A stretch of 64,000 nucleotides of DNA from an uncultured Pelagibacteraceae bacterium (GCA_902592965.1 CACJGL010000005.1:1-64000), one strand, 5' to 3'. Shown: positions 1-10,686, counted from the first letter of the stretch. Notes: generated by a model not told the origin, from the letters alone. A program made the numbers and translations.

Positions 1-1953
1 TTTTGGGTAAAATTTATTTAGAATAAATTCTGGAGATAATAATGATATTGAAATTATTAAAAAAATAATGATCTCATACCATCTCAGTTTATTTATAAAC
101 CATCCCTGAGTAGCAGAAGTAAATACTAAAATCCCAATCAATGAGGTTGCTATGACCATTAAGCCATGCCATATACTTTCAATACCAATTAATAATAACT
201 CGCTGTTAAATAAGAATACAATAGGAAGTATTCCTGTTCTCAGACTATACCAAAATGCCTGGGCTCCTGTTCTTAATGGGTCTCCACCAGAAATAGCAGC
301 TGCTGCGTAAGATGCTAAGCCAACTGGAGGCGTTACGTCTGCCATTAGACCAAAATAGAATACGAATAAATGAACCGCAATTAAAGGAAAAATAAATCCT
401 GATGCATTTCCAACATCAACAAGAACAGTTGCCATTAGAGACGCTACAACAACATAGTTTGCCGTAGTTGGTAAGCCCATACCCAGCAGTAAACACAAAA
501 TAATAGTCAAAAATAAAAGAATAATAACATTATCTTTTGCAATCGACTCGATTACAATTATTAAATTAGTGCTCAAACCTGTAGATCCAACTGCACCAAC
601 TATAATACCTGCTGTCGCAATTGCTATTCCGACACTAACCATATTCAGAGCGCCCTTTTCGAAACCAACAACAGTTTGGTTATACCAATATATTAAAGCA
701 TTCTTAAAGTTCTTTTCTTTAAAAATTTTATTTAAAAGATTAACTATAATTAAAGTTATTGTTGCAAAAAAAATAGAGTAAGAAGCTGTAAGCCTCATAT
801 AAACTAGTAGATATATAAGAACAAATATTGGAACTAAAAAATGTATTCCTTCAAAAAATGTTTTTTTCAATTTTGGAATATCGTTTTCATCCATACCTTT
901 TAAATTTAATTTAAGCGCTTCAAGGTGAGATATATAAAATAGTGCAATGTAAGAAATTATAGCTGGTAAAAAAGCATGTTTGACAACTTCAAAATATGTA
1001 ACACCGATAAAACTTGCCATCACAAAAGCTGCTGCTCCCATAACAGGAGGCATTATTTGACCATTAACTGATGAAGATACTTCGATTGCACCCGCTTTTT
1101 CCATGGAAAAACCAGTCTTTTTCATAATTGGAATTGTAAATGTTCCAGTTGTAACTGTATTAGCAATTGATGATCCAGAGATTAATCCTGTCATACCAGA
1201 TCCAAGAATAGCTGCTTTGGCAGGACCACCTCGCATTTTTCCAACCATTGCAAAAGCTAAATCTAAAAAATATTTACCCCCTCCAGCAGTTTCTAAAAGT
1301 GCTCCAAAAAGTACAAAGAGAAATATGAAATCTACAGAAACACCTATCGGAATTCCGAAAATAGCTTCTTGATCAAACCATTGAAAACCAACTAACCTTT
1401 TTAATGATAATCCACCATGAGAAATTATGTCTGGTGCATATTGCCCAAAATAAGAAAATAACAAAAAACAAACTGCAATAACAACTAATGGGACACCTAT
1501 TACTCTGCGTGTAGCCTCTAGAAGAATTAATATTCCAATTATTCCGAGTATTAACTCAATTGGAATAGTAAAATTATCGGAAAGATTTATTTTAAGTAAT
1601 ATTCCACCCCTATCTACTAATTGATCATAAAAAACATAAATATATAAACAACAAATTGCACCTGTTGTTGCAATTAATATATCTATAAAATTTACTTTTT
1701 TACCCCTTGCATATGGAAATATTAAAAAAGCTAGTAAAAGTGCAAAGCCAAGATGAATTGCTCTAGCTGGTAAACCTTTAAACATTCCAAAATTTAACCA
1801 AAATGGAAATGGAGAAGCATACCAAAGCTGAAATAAAGACCAGGTTATTGCAATAATAGCAACTAACTTTAAATGAAAACCTGTTAGGTTTCTTGTAGGA
1901 GAAAGATCTTCTTTAATCTTATTTTCAATTTTTTTATCTATGTCTGCTGACAT
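1..1953 (-). CDS. TRAP transporter permease, fused 4TM/12TM (TAXI-type), C-terminus beyond window
   Basis: Minus-strand reading from ATG at 1953 (MSADIDKKIENKIKEDLSPTRNLTGF...) is open to the window edge; not in ORF track because it is truncated. Lies downstream of a TAXI solute-binding protein. Confidence 0.85.
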   Translation of the reverse strand, partial: MSADIDKKIENKIKEDLSPTRNLTGFHLKLVAIIAITWSLFQLWYASPFPFWLNFGMFKGLPARAIHLGFALLLAFLIFPYARGKKVNFIDILIATTGAICCLYIYVFYDQLVDRGGILLKINLSDNFTIPIELILGIIGILILLEATRRVIGVPLVVIAVCFLLFSYFGQYAPDIISHGGLSLKRLVGFQWFDQEAIFGIPIGVSVDFIFLFVLFGALLETAGGGKYFLDLAFAMVGKMRGGPAKAAILGSGMTGLISGSSIANTVTTGTFTIPIMKKTGFSMEKAGAIEVSSSVNGQIMPPVMGAAAFVMASFIGVTYFEVVKHAFLPAIISYIALFYISHLEALKLNLKGMDENDIPKLKKTFFEGIHFLVPIFVLIYLLVYMRLTASYSIFFATITLIIVNLLNKIFKEKNFKNALIYWYNQTVVGFEKGALNMVSVGIAIATAGIIVGAVGSTGLSTNLIIVIESIAKDNVIILLFLTIILCLLLGMGLPTTANYVVVASLMATVLVDVGNASGFIFPLIAVHLFVFYFGLMADVTPPVGLASYAAAAISGGDPLRTGAQAFWYSLRTGILPIVFLFNSELLLIGIESIWHGLMVIATSLIGILVFTSATQGWFINKLRWYEIIIFLIISISLLSPEFILNKFYPK

Positions 1954-1975
1954 TCAGCTTAATATATAAAAAAAA

Positions 1976-1999
1976 AGGCCCAATAGATATATTGGGCCT
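1976..1999 (-). terminator. Intrinsic terminator between TAXI solute-binding gene and permease
   Basis: Minus strand AGGCCCAATA-TATC-TATTGGGCCT followed by a T run. Confidence 0.85.
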
Positions 2000-2020
2000 A
2001 AATTTTTTATATAGATTTAA

Positions 2021-3028
2021 TTACATTAAACCAGCTTCTTTATAATATTTAACAGCTCCAGGATGAAGTGGTGCTGATAAACCATCAGCAATCATATTTT
2101 TTTTCTCTAAAGGAGCGAAAGCTGGATGTTGTTTTTTAAAATCATCAAAATTTTCAAAAACAGCTTTTGTAACCTGATAAACTAAATCCTCAGAAACATC
2201 CATACTTGTTACTACAGTAGCTTTAACACCAAATGTAGTTACATCTTTTTTCTGTTTAGTATAAGTACCTTTTGGAATTGTTGCAGATGCATAATAATCA
2301 GCTCCACTAATAATTCCATCAATTACATCTCCTGTTAAATTGATTGGCATTGCTTTAGCCGCACATGTTGCCGCTTGTTCCATTGCCCCATTTGGAAAAC
2401 CTACTGAATATCCAAACGCATCGATTTTACCATCACATAGTGCTTTTACTTGCTCTGAAGATGTTAGCTCAGTAACTGATTTAAAGAAGCTGTTGTCAAC
2501 TCCCATAGCTTTCATTAATTCTTCCATAGTTCCTCTTTGACCAGAACCTGGATTTCCAATGTTTACTACTTTTCCTTTGAGACCCATAAAATCTTTGACT
2601 TTTGCTTTTTTTCTAGCCCAGATTTGAAATGGCTCATTATGTACTGAGAATACAGCTCTTAAATTTTTGAATTGTTTCCCTTCCCATTTGCTTGATCCAT
2701 TGTAAGCATGATATTGCCAGTCAGATTGCGCTACACCAAATTGAAACTCGCCATCTTTTATTTGTCCGATGTTATAATTTGAGCCTCCAGTTGAAGGAGC
2801 GGTACATCTGTAAGCTTTATCTTTCATACCTTTTTTTCTACCATGTTCTGCACTAATCGCTGATTTGTGTAACATTTTACAAATAGCGTTTCCTGTCTGA
2901 AAATAAACTCCAGTTGGTCCTCCCGTGCCTATTGTAAAAAACTCTGCTGATTTTGCTATTGATCCGAATGAAAATATAGCAACAAAAATAATCAGAGAGC
3001 TTGATATTGTTGATAATATTTTTTTCAT
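2021..3028 (-). CDS. TAXI family TRAP transporter solute-binding protein
   Basis: 335 aa, signal peptide, FTIGTGGPTGVYFQTGNAICK motif typical of TAXI proteins. Confidence 0.9.
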   Translation of the reverse strand: MKKILSTISSSLIIFVAIFSFGSIAKSAEFFTIGTGGPTGVYFQTGNAICKMLHKSAISAEHGRKKGMKDKAYRCTAPSTGGSNYNIGQIKDGEFQFGVAQSDWQYHAYNGSSKWEGKQFKNLRAVFSVHNEPFQIWARKKAKVKDFMGLKGKVVNIGNPGSGQRGTMEELMKAMGVDNSFFKSVTELTSSEQVKALCDGKIDAFGYSVGFPNGAMEQAATCAAKAMPINLTGDVIDGIISGADYYASATIPKGTYTKQKKDVTTFGVKATVVTSMDVSEDLVYQVTKAVFENFDDFKKQHPAFAPLEKKNMIADGLSAPLHPGAVKYYKEAGLM

Positions 3029-3136
3029 ATACCCTCTCTAAAGTTTTAAAATTGAATCTAACTATTTATTGCTACGAGTGTCTAGTAAATTCAGTTAATA
3101 TAAGTATTGTTAATTAAGGAATTTTTTAACTGATTA

Positions 3137-4360
3137 TTATTTTTCAACCCAAGATTTTAATTTATTTACTCCTTCTACAACCTTAGGGGCGTACAATTTT
3201 ATTAACTCATCATTAATATCAGTTTTTTCATTAATATTTTTCATAAATATATCGCCGTCAAAATCTGTAAAACTTAGACGAACAATCATCCTTTTTTCAT
3301 CAAATCCAAAGTCACTTCCTGGAAGTAAAGCAATATTTAAATTAGTTAAAATTTCATCACACATGATTGAAGAATTATTAAATTTCTTGTTCAAAAATTC
3401 AGGCATCAAATAAAAGCCACCCATGGGTTTGTTCATAATAATAATATTAGATTTTAAATTTCTATATACGTATTCTCCAACAGCTTTAAGAATTTTTTTT
3501 GATTTTAAGATATATTCATCATGGTTAGCATTAAAAGCAGATATTGCAGCAAACTGTATTGGTGAACTTACAGCGGAAAATGTTTCACTTGCTAAAACTT
3601 TCATAGATTTAAGTAATTCAATTTTTTTCTTTGGTATTATAAAGTACCCAAGTCTCCATCCTCCAGCGCCACACCATTTACTAAGTCCGTTACTTATTAC
3701 GACATTATCAGGGCAGTGTTCGAAAATAGATATATAATTTTCATCAAATGTTAATTCAGAATAAATTTCATCTGATAAAACTAAAATATTATACTTTTTT
3801 ACTATTAAAGAAATTTCTTTTAAATTTTCGCATACTTGTCCTGATGGATTATTTGGAGAATTAAGAAATAAAAGATATTTTTTATCTGGTTTTTTCAAAA
3901 TAATTTTTTCTATTTCTTGAGCTTTAGGAAACCAATTATTTTCAGCAGATGTTTGTATCCAGTTATAGTTATTTTTAGCTATTATTGATTGTGGCTTATA
4001 AGATACCCAACTTGGAGCTGGCAATAAAACTTCGCCTTCAAATGCTAAATGTAGCAAGAACATAAGCTCTTTGGTACCAGGACCTATTATGACTTGATCT
4101 GAGTCAAAATTATAATTTTTCTTTTTTGACTCATATTTTGCGATTGAACCTCTTAATTTATCTAATCCTTGGATAGGTAAATAACTTTTTTGATGTGCAT
4201 TTTTTTTTAATTCTTCAACAATAGTAATTGGAACTGGAAATGGTGATTGTCCAAATCCAAACTTAATAATATTTTTTCCTTCAATTTCAATAACTTTTGA
4301 TTTTTCATTTATTTTTAGTGTTGCTGATAAACTTAAGTTTTTGATTGTATCTTTGATCAT
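3137..4360 (-). CDS. Class I/II pyridoxal-phosphate aminotransferase
   Basis: NSPNNPSGQ and SNGLSKWCGAGGWRLGY motifs. Confidence 0.85.
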   Translation of the reverse strand: MIKDTIKNLSLSATLKINEKSKVIEIEGKNIIKFGFGQSPFPVPITIVEELKKNAHQKSYLPIQGLDKLRGSIAKYESKKKNYNFDSDQVIIGPGTKELMFLLHLAFEGEVLLPAPSWVSYKPQSIIAKNNYNWIQTSAENNWFPKAQEIEKIILKKPDKKYLLFLNSPNNPSGQVCENLKEISLIVKKYNILVLSDEIYSELTFDENYISIFEHCPDNVVISNGLSKWCGAGGWRLGYFIIPKKKIELLKSMKVLASETFSAVSSPIQFAAISAFNANHDEYILKSKKILKAVGEYVYRNLKSNIIIMNKPMGGFYLMPEFLNKKFNNSSIMCDEILTNLNIALLPGSDFGFDEKRMIVRLSFTDFDGDIFMKNINEKTDINDELIKLYAPKVVEGVNKLKSWVEK

Positions 4361-6315
4361 TATGATTTTAATTCAATAAGATTTTTATATTCATTTAAAG
4401 CAGATGGATTGGATAATGCTTCAATATTATTTATTTTGTTGCCGTCTATTATATTTTTAACAGCTACCTCTACAATTTTACCATTCTTAGTTCTGGGAAT
4501 ATCATTTACTGCAATTATTTTAGCAGGCACATGTCTTGGAGAAGCCTCATATCTAATTGTTGTTTTTAATTTCGAAATTAATTTTTCATCTAATCTATTA
4601 TTTTTTGATAATATTACAAAAAGTATTATTCTTACATCATTATCCCAAGATTGACCTACTACGATAGACTCTTTTACTTCTTTAAATTTTTCTACAACAG
4701 AATAAATTTCAGCTGTGCCAAGTCTAACACCGCCTGGGTTTAATGTTGCATCAGATCTTCCATAAATAATATAAGACCCATTATTCTTTCTCTCGGCATA
4801 ATCTCCATGATGCCAAATATTTTTAAATTTTGAAAAATAAGCTTTTTTATATTTAACTTTTCCAGGATCATTCCAAAATTTTAAAGGCATTGATGGAAAA
4901 GGGTTTCTGCAAACTAATTCTCCTTTTTTATTTAAAATTGATTTACCTTTTTCAGAAAACACTGCTGTATCCATGCCAAGACCATTGTTTTGTATTTCGC
5001 CAATATTTACAGATGAATAAATGTTTCCATTTACAAAACAGGAGACAATATCTGTTCCTCCAGAAATAGATGCTAAATGAACATTTTTTTTTATATTTCT
5101 GTAAACAAATTCAAAACCATCTTTAGAAAGTGGAGATCCAGTAGAACAAATTGTTTTTAAAAACTTGAGTTTTATTTTTTCTTTTACCTTAACATTCTGT
5201 TTAATAAGTTGATCAATATATTTCGCACTTATACCAAATAGAGTAACTTTCTCCTTATTTGCAATTTTTAACAATAACTCTGGAGATTTATACATAGGAA
5301 AACCATCAAATAGCAATATTGATGCTTTAGATGCTAGGGCTGTAACAAGCCAATTCCACATCATCCATCCACAAGTTGTAAAGTAAAATACATTATCATT
5401 TGGTTTTATATTGCAATGTAATTGATGTTCTTTCAAATGTTGCAATAAAACACCACCAGATCTATGGCAAATACATTTTGGTTTACCTGTGGTGCCGCTT
5501 GAGTATAAAATTGCTAATTCGTGGTCAAAATCAAATTTTTTTAATTTATTTCTGCTTATTTCAAGTTTTTTAATCTCAGTGAAATTATAAATTTTTATAT
5601 TTTTAATTTTGTTAAATTTTCTTAATTTTTTTCCAGGGTAATTTAAAATTAATACTGATTTTATACTTTTTATTTTTTTTAATATTTTAGGCAATCTCTC
5701 AATAATATTTATTTCCTTTCCGTTATAAAAATATTTATCAGTAATAACTAGTAATTTAGGTTTAATTTGGGAAAAACGTTCGATAACACCAGGTACACCA
5801 AAATCAGGTGAGCACGAGCTCCAGATTGATCCTATAGCGCTAGCACCTAAAAAACACTCAACTGTTTCTATCTGATTTGGAGTATATGCTGCTATCCTAT
5901 CCTTTTCAGAAATATTTATTTTTTTGTAAAATTTAATTATTTTTTTTACATCTATATTAAGTTCTTTCCAGGATTTTTGCTCTCTGTAACCATTTTCACT
6001 AACAAATGTGATAGCTTTTTGATTGGAATTTTTAGCTAAAAGATTTTCTGCAAAATTTAATTTTGAATTAACAAAAAACTTACTATTAATAAGGTCCTTT
6101 GTTAGTTTAAATTTATCAGTTTTTGCTCCAATTATTTCAAAATAGTTCCAAATAGAATTCCAAAAATCTTTTGGATTTTTTACACTCCAGTTTAGTAACT
6201 TTTTATATTTTCCAGAAAAATTGTATTTATAATTCTTTGAAACAAACTTCTCGTATTTAAATAAATTCGAATTCTTTATTAGTTCTCTTGACGGTTCCCA
6301 AAGTTTTTTAGGCAT
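4360..6315 (-). CDS. Acetoacetate-CoA ligase (acetoacetyl-CoA synthetase)
   Basis: 651 aa AMP-binding protein, YSSGTTGKPKCICH; N-terminal LWEPS and overall layout resemble acetoacetyl-CoA synthetases. Confidence 0.85.
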   Translation of the reverse strand: MPKKLWEPSRELIKNSNLFKYEKFVSKNYKYNFSGKYKKLLNWSVKNPKDFWNSIWNYFEIIGAKTDKFKLTKDLINSKFFVNSKLNFAENLLAKNSNQKAITFVSENGYREQKSWKELNIDVKKIIKFYKKINISEKDRIAAYTPNQIETVECFLGASAIGSIWSSCSPDFGVPGVIERFSQIKPKLLVITDKYFYNGKEINIIERLPKILKKIKSIKSVLILNYPGKKLRKFNKIKNIKIYNFTEIKKLEISRNKLKKFDFDHELAILYSSGTTGKPKCICHRSGGVLLQHLKEHQLHCNIKPNDNVFYFTTCGWMMWNWLVTALASKASILLFDGFPMYKSPELLLKIANKEKVTLFGISAKYIDQLIKQNVKVKEKIKLKFLKTICSTGSPLSKDGFEFVYRNIKKNVHLASISGGTDIVSCFVNGNIYSSVNIGEIQNNGLGMDTAVFSEKGKSILNKKGELVCRNPFPSMPLKFWNDPGKVKYKKAYFSKFKNIWHHGDYAERKNNGSYIIYGRSDATLNPGGVRLGTAEIYSVVEKFKEVKESIVVGQSWDNDVRIILFVILSKNNRLDEKLISKLKTTIRYEASPRHVPAKIIAVNDIPRTKNGKIVEVAVKNIIDGNKINNIEALSNPSALNEYKNLIELKS

Positions 6316-6477
6316 TAAAAATTTATATTTATATTGTAAAATTTATGCTAACCTTAGATGATAAAAATTGAAAATGAGAACTTTTTCCTATCTGATTCGG
6401 ACTAGTTTTAGTCTATTTTTGTTCTTTTTGAGTAACAAAATATAGTAGGCCAAAAAAAGATCATACTAAAAGTTGAT

Positions 6478-8958
6478 ATGTCAAAAAATAAGATCACAGC
6501 AGTCCTTGGACCTACAAATACTGGTAAGACCTTTTTAGCTATAGAGACAATGCTTTCTTTTGAAAGTGGAATGATAGGATTTCCCCTAAGACTTCTGGCG
6601 AGAGAAGTTTATGACAAAATAATACAAAAAGTAGATGCTTCGAAGGTAGCCCTTATTACAGGGGAAGAAAAAATTATACCGCTTAATGCTAAGTATTTCT
6701 TATGCACTGTAGAATCAATGCCTGTAGATAAGGTTTTAGATTTCGTAGGTATTGATGAAATTCAAATGTGTTCAGATCAGGAAAGAGGTCATATTTTTAC
6801 AGATAGATTATTAAATCTTAGAGGTGAAAAATTAACAATGTTAATGGGTTCAAATACTATTAAAAATATTATTCAAAAACTTGATGAAGATGTTGAATTT
6901 ATAAACAAACAAAGATTATCAAAGCTATTATTTGGAGGACATAAAAAAATTTCAAGAATCGAGAGAAAAAGTGCAATAATAGCTTTTTCAACAGAAGAAG
7001 TTTATGCGATCGCAGAATTATTAAGAAGACAAAAAGGTGGTGCAGCAATTGTGATGGGATCTCTCAGTCCTAAAACTAGAAATGCTCAAGTAAATTTATA
7101 TCAATCAGGGGACGTTGATTATCTGGTTGCTACTGATGCTATTGGAATGGGGATAAATATGGATTTAGATCATGTTTACTTCTCAAACTTGAAAAAGTTT
7201 GATGGAAAAAAAATAAGAAGACTAAAAATATCAGAAATTGGGCAAATTTCAGGAAGAGCTGGTCGATATTTGAATGATGGGAGTTTTGGTATTACAGGAG
7301 ACTGTGGTGAAATTAACCCAGAAGAGATTGAACTTTTAGAAAATCACAATTTTCCAGAAATACAAAATATATTCTGGAGAAATTCCAACTTAAAATTCAA
7401 TAATAAAGAGAATTTACTGAAATCTTTAGAAGAAAAACCTGATACAGATTGGTTAAGAAGAGTTGGAGAATGTGAAGATGAGAAAGTTTTAAAATATTTT
7501 TTAAAAGAAAATAATAGCTCAATAGAGAATAATTCAAACATTTTAAAAATTCTTTGGGAATGCTGTCAAATACCTGATTTTGTTAAAAAAACTTATGGTC
7601 ATCATTTGGAAGTTGTTGGCAAGGTATTTAATTTTTTAATAAGTGAAGAAAAAAAAGTACCAAATTATTATATGAAAAAACAGCTTTCTATGCTTGATAA
7701 GCTTGAGGGAAATGTAGACTCAATTTCAAATAGAATATCTAATGTTAGAACTTGGTCATATGTTTCAAATAAATCTAATTGGGTTGAAAATCAAGATTAC
7801 TGGATAGAAAGAACTAAAAATTTAGAAGACAAATTATCAGATAGACTTCATGATGAATTAACTAAGACGTTTATAGATAAAAGAGCCAGCGTTTTAGCAA
7901 AAGGATTAAAACAAGATATTGAATTAAAAACCGAAATTATTGAGAAAGAAAAAGTATTAATTAATGGTCAATACATTGGAATTTTAAAAGGTTTAAAGTT
8001 GCAATTAGATTTAAAAGTGGATGCCTTAGATGCAGACATTAAATCATTAAAAAAAGCTGCTAGGCAGAATGTAGGTCCAGAAATAATCAATAGAATACAA
8101 CAAATAATAGATACTGGACTTATAGAATTAAAAGATGACTTTAAGATATATTGGAGAAATGATCCAATAGCAAAACTGACGGCTGGATCTGATTATCTTA
8201 ATCCAAAAATTGATTTAATCATAGATGAAATGATTGAGAATAACGAAAGAATTAATTTAAACGATTACCTAAATAAATGGATAATAAAAAAAATTGAAAC
8301 TGAACTTAATAGTTTAATTGAGTTGAAAAACATTAAAGAAGATAACCCAGAACTTAGAGCTTTAGCTTACAGACTTTATGAAAATAATGGTGTTATAAAA
8401 AGATCAAATATCTCTGAATACCTAAAAAAAATAAATCAAGATGATAGGAAAAAATTAAGAAAACTAGGTGTTAAGTTCGGAAGATATCATGTTTTTTTAT
8501 TTAAGTTATTCAAACCAAGTTCGGTTTCTTTAAGAATATTATTATGGAAAAGCTATAATAATAATTTTTTGAATTTATCACCACCAACATTTGGACTAAA
8601 TTTTTTGAGTGATATGAGTTCAGCAAATAAAGATTTTATGTTACTTTGTGGTTTTGAGAAATTTGATGACATTTATGTTCGTATAGACATACTCGAAAGA
8701 TTATTTTTATTAATATTAAATTCAGAAAAAGATAATAAAAAAGAAGTTAAAGTTGTACCTGAAATGTTAAACTTACTTGGTTGCACTAAAGAAAATTTTA
8801 AGAAACTTTTAAAAAAAATGGATTACAAGATTTATGAGAAAGAAAAGGAGTTTTTTATAAAGTATATTCCATCAAAAAAGAAAGTTTTTAAGAGACAAGA
8901 CAAAAAGGACTATTCTAATAATCCATTTAGTGTATTAAATCAATTAAACTTAAAATAA
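6478..8958 (+). CDS. SUV3-like ATP-dependent RNA/DNA helicase
   Basis: GPTNTGKT Walker A, DEIQM box, QISGRAGRY motif; 826 aa. Confidence 0.85.
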   Translation: MSKNKITAVLGPTNTGKTFLAIETMLSFESGMIGFPLRLLAREVYDKIIQKVDASKVALITGEEKIIPLNAKYFLCTVESMPVDKVLDFVGIDEIQMCSDQERGHIFTDRLLNLRGEKLTMLMGSNTIKNIIQKLDEDVEFINKQRLSKLLFGGHKKISRIERKSAIIAFSTEEVYAIAELLRRQKGGAAIVMGSLSPKTRNAQVNLYQSGDVDYLVATDAIGMGINMDLDHVYFSNLKKFDGKKIRRLKISEIGQISGRAGRYLNDGSFGITGDCGEINPEEIELLENHNFPEIQNIFWRNSNLKFNNKENLLKSLEEKPDTDWLRRVGECEDEKVLKYFLKENNSSIENNSNILKILWECCQIPDFVKKTYGHHLEVVGKVFNFLISEEKKVPNYYMKKQLSMLDKLEGNVDSISNRISNVRTWSYVSNKSNWVENQDYWIERTKNLEDKLSDRLHDELTKTFIDKRASVLAKGLKQDIELKTEIIEKEKVLINGQYIGILKGLKLQLDLKVDALDADIKSLKKAARQNVGPEIINRIQQIIDTGLIELKDDFKIYWRNDPIAKLTAGSDYLNPKIDLIIDEMIENNERINLNDYLNKWIIKKIETELNSLIELKNIKEDNPELRALAYRLYENNGVIKRSNISEYLKKINQDDRKKLRKLGVKFGRYHVFLFKLFKPSSVSLRILLWKSYNNNFLNLSPPTFGLNFLSDMSSANKDFMLLCGFEKFDDIYVRIDILERLFLLILNSEKDNKKEVKVVPEMLNLLGCTKENFKKLLKKMDYKIYEKEKEFFIKYIPSKKKVFKRQDKKDYSNNPFSVLNQLNLK

Positions 8959-9383
8959 TGTTTAACTTATTTACGAAAGAAAAAGAAACTGAAAATGATG
9001 AAAGTCATTTATCTTTAATCAGTATTGCAGCTCTTTTAGTTCACTCTGCAAAAATTGATCAAAACTTCACAGAAAAAGAGAAAAATATAATAAAAAATGC
9101 TTTAATAGAAATGGGAGCTGCTGAAGATACTTTAGATGAAATAATAAAGGAAGCAGAAACAAAAGAGAAGGACGCAAATCAAATCCTTGGATTTACTAAG
9201 GAAGTAAAAAATAAAAGTTTTGAAGAAAAAAAGATAGTTATAGAGGCTTTATGGACTATAATTTATTCAGATGATCAAGCAGATATGTATGAAACAAATT
9301 TAATGAGAAGGTTGTCTGGATTGCTATATCTTGACCCTAAAGTTGTTGGGGATGTCAAAGAGAAGGTTAGATCTAAACAGTGA
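8958..9383 (+). CDS. TerB family tellurite resistance-like protein
   Basis: 141 aa acidic helical protein, [27 protein letters not shown] and [21 protein letters not shown]. Confidence 0.7.
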   Translation: MFNLFTKEKETENDESHLSLISIAALLVHSAKIDQNFTEKEKNIIKNALIEMGAAEDTLDEIIKEAETKEKDANQILGFTKEVKNKSFEEKKIVIEALWTIIYSDDQADMYETNLMRRLSGLLYLDPKVVGDVKEKVRSKQ

Positions 9384-9706
9384 CATATTTAGTCAACGAC
9401 AAATGTATAAAATGCAAACACACTACATGCGTAGATGTGTGTCCAGTTGACTGCTTCTACGAAGGTAAAAATATGCTTGTAATTAAACCTGATGAGTGTA
9501 TAGATTGTGGCGTTTGTGAACCTGAATGTCCAATAGACGCTATTATTTCAGACACAGAAACAGGAAGTGAAAAATGGCTAGAGGTCAATAAGAAATATTC
9601 TGAAATATGGCCAAATATTTCTGAAGCTAAAGACCCCTTACCCGATCACGACAAATTTAAAGATGAAGAAAATAAGTTTGATAAATACTTTGAAGAAAAC
9701 ATTTAA
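9380..9706 (+). CDS. fdxA: Ferredoxin, FdxA type (4Fe-4S/3Fe-4S)
   Basis: GTG start overlapping the upstream stop; [21 protein letters not shown] and [12 protein letters not shown]. Confidence 0.9.
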   Translation: MTYLVNDKCIKCKHTTCVDVCPVDCFYEGKNMLVIKPDECIDCGVCEPECPIDAIISDTETGSEKWLEVNKKYSEIWPNISEAKDPLPDHDKFKDEENKFDKYFEENI

Positions 9707-10520
9707 CAAAAAAAAATCTATTAACAAGAAAAAAACATCAAAATCTTCACAAAAGCCAAAAAAAACAAAACCTATTACTAAATCAAAAAAGGTAAAAACA
9801 GAAAAAAAATTGAAGAAAACAATTAATCAAAAAAAGATAATTAAGCCAAAAGTAATTAAAAAAGAAAAAAAAGATAATTCTCAAACAAATACTAATTTGC
9901 TTCGAATTCCTAAAAGTAATGAGCAAAAACCAGAAATAAAAAAGGTGAAAAAACAGGATACAGAAAAAAAACAATTTAAAATCAAAGATTATGTAGTGTA
10001 TCCAAAACATGGAGTTGGTCAGATAACAGAATTCAAAAAAATGAACATTGGTGGAATAGATATAGAGACATACATACTTAAATTTGAAAAGGACAAAGCA
10101 AATGGAATGGTGCCTGTAAACAAGCAATCTCATTTAAGACCATTAGCTACTATTAATCAAATAAACAAATGTATAAGTATTCTCAAAGGTAAGCCAAAAG
10201 TTAAAAGGAGCATGTGGAGCAGAAGAGCACAAGAATATGAAGCCAAAATTTCATCGGGCAAAATTTATGAACTAGCGGAAGTTGTTAGAGATCTTAATAA
10301 AGGTGATGATTTAATGGTTGACCAATCTTACAGCGAAAGGCAATTATTTGAAAAAGCATATGAAAGAATACTTGCCGAATTTCAAATAGTGTTGAATTTA
10401 AATTTAGAGGATACCCAAAAGAAGCTAGATAAAGCCTTGAAAAGAAACTTAGAAAAACAGGTACAAAAAATAGAAAATAAACAGCCTGAACAAGATATTT
10501 CAGAAGAAGTTGCTAAATAA
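9663..10520 (+). CDS. carD: CarD family transcriptional regulator with Lys-rich N-terminal extension
   Basis: C-terminal CarD/CdnL-type domain ([12 protein letters not shown]...); about 90-100 Lys-rich residues precede it. Start may be ATG 9663 or TTG 9678/9690. Confidence 0.85.
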   Translation: MKKISLINTLKKTFNKKKSINKKKTSKSSQKPKKTKPITKSKKVKTEKKLKKTINQKKIIKPKVIKKEKKDNSQTNTNLLRIPKSNEQKPEIKKVKKQDTEKKQFKIKDYVVYPKHGVGQITEFKKMNIGGIDIETYILKFEKDKANGMVPVNKQSHLRPLATINQINKCISILKGKPKVKRSMWSRRAQEYEAKISSGKIYELAEVVRDLNKGDDLMVDQSYSERQLFEKAYERILAEFQIVLNLNLEDTQKKLDKALKRNLEKQVQKIENKQPEQDISEEVAK

Positions 10521-10524
10521 AAAA

Positions 10525-10557
10525 AACGCTCCTCACGCAAGCGCCATGAGAAGCGTT
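10525..10557. terminator. Hairpin terminator shared by carD (+) and the convergent mini-ORF (-)
   Basis: AACGCT-C-CTCA ... TGAG-A-AGCGTT inverted repeat immediately after the carD stop. Confidence 0.7.
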
Positions 10558-10579
10558 ATTTAATAAAAAGAATACTAAT

Positions 10580-10663
10580 CTATCTTCTTCTTTTCTTTTT
10601 AGCTTTTTTCTTAGCTTTTTTCTTAGTTTTCTTTTTAGCAGCTTTTTTTCTTCTTTTAGCCAT
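10580..10663 (-). CDS. 27-aa Lys/Arg/Ala-rich basic peptide (MAKRRKKAAKKKTKKKAKKKAKKKRRR)
   Basis: ATG 10663 to TAG 10580, with a GGGAG Shine-Dalgarno-like sequence 6 nt upstream; below the ORF track size limit. Confidence 0.65.
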   Translation of the reverse strand: MAKRRKKAAKKKTKKKAKKKAKKKRRR

Positions 10664-10686
10664 CTTTAGCTCCCTTTTTTTTAATT

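Noticed and set aside
569-1372. Plus-strand ORFs 569-781 and 1103-1372
   Set aside because: Antisense to the TRAP permease reading frame that is open to the window edge.
9783-10133. 116-aa minus-strand ORF rich in Phe/Leu
   Set aside because: Reverse complement of the lysine-rich CarD tail; composition artefact.
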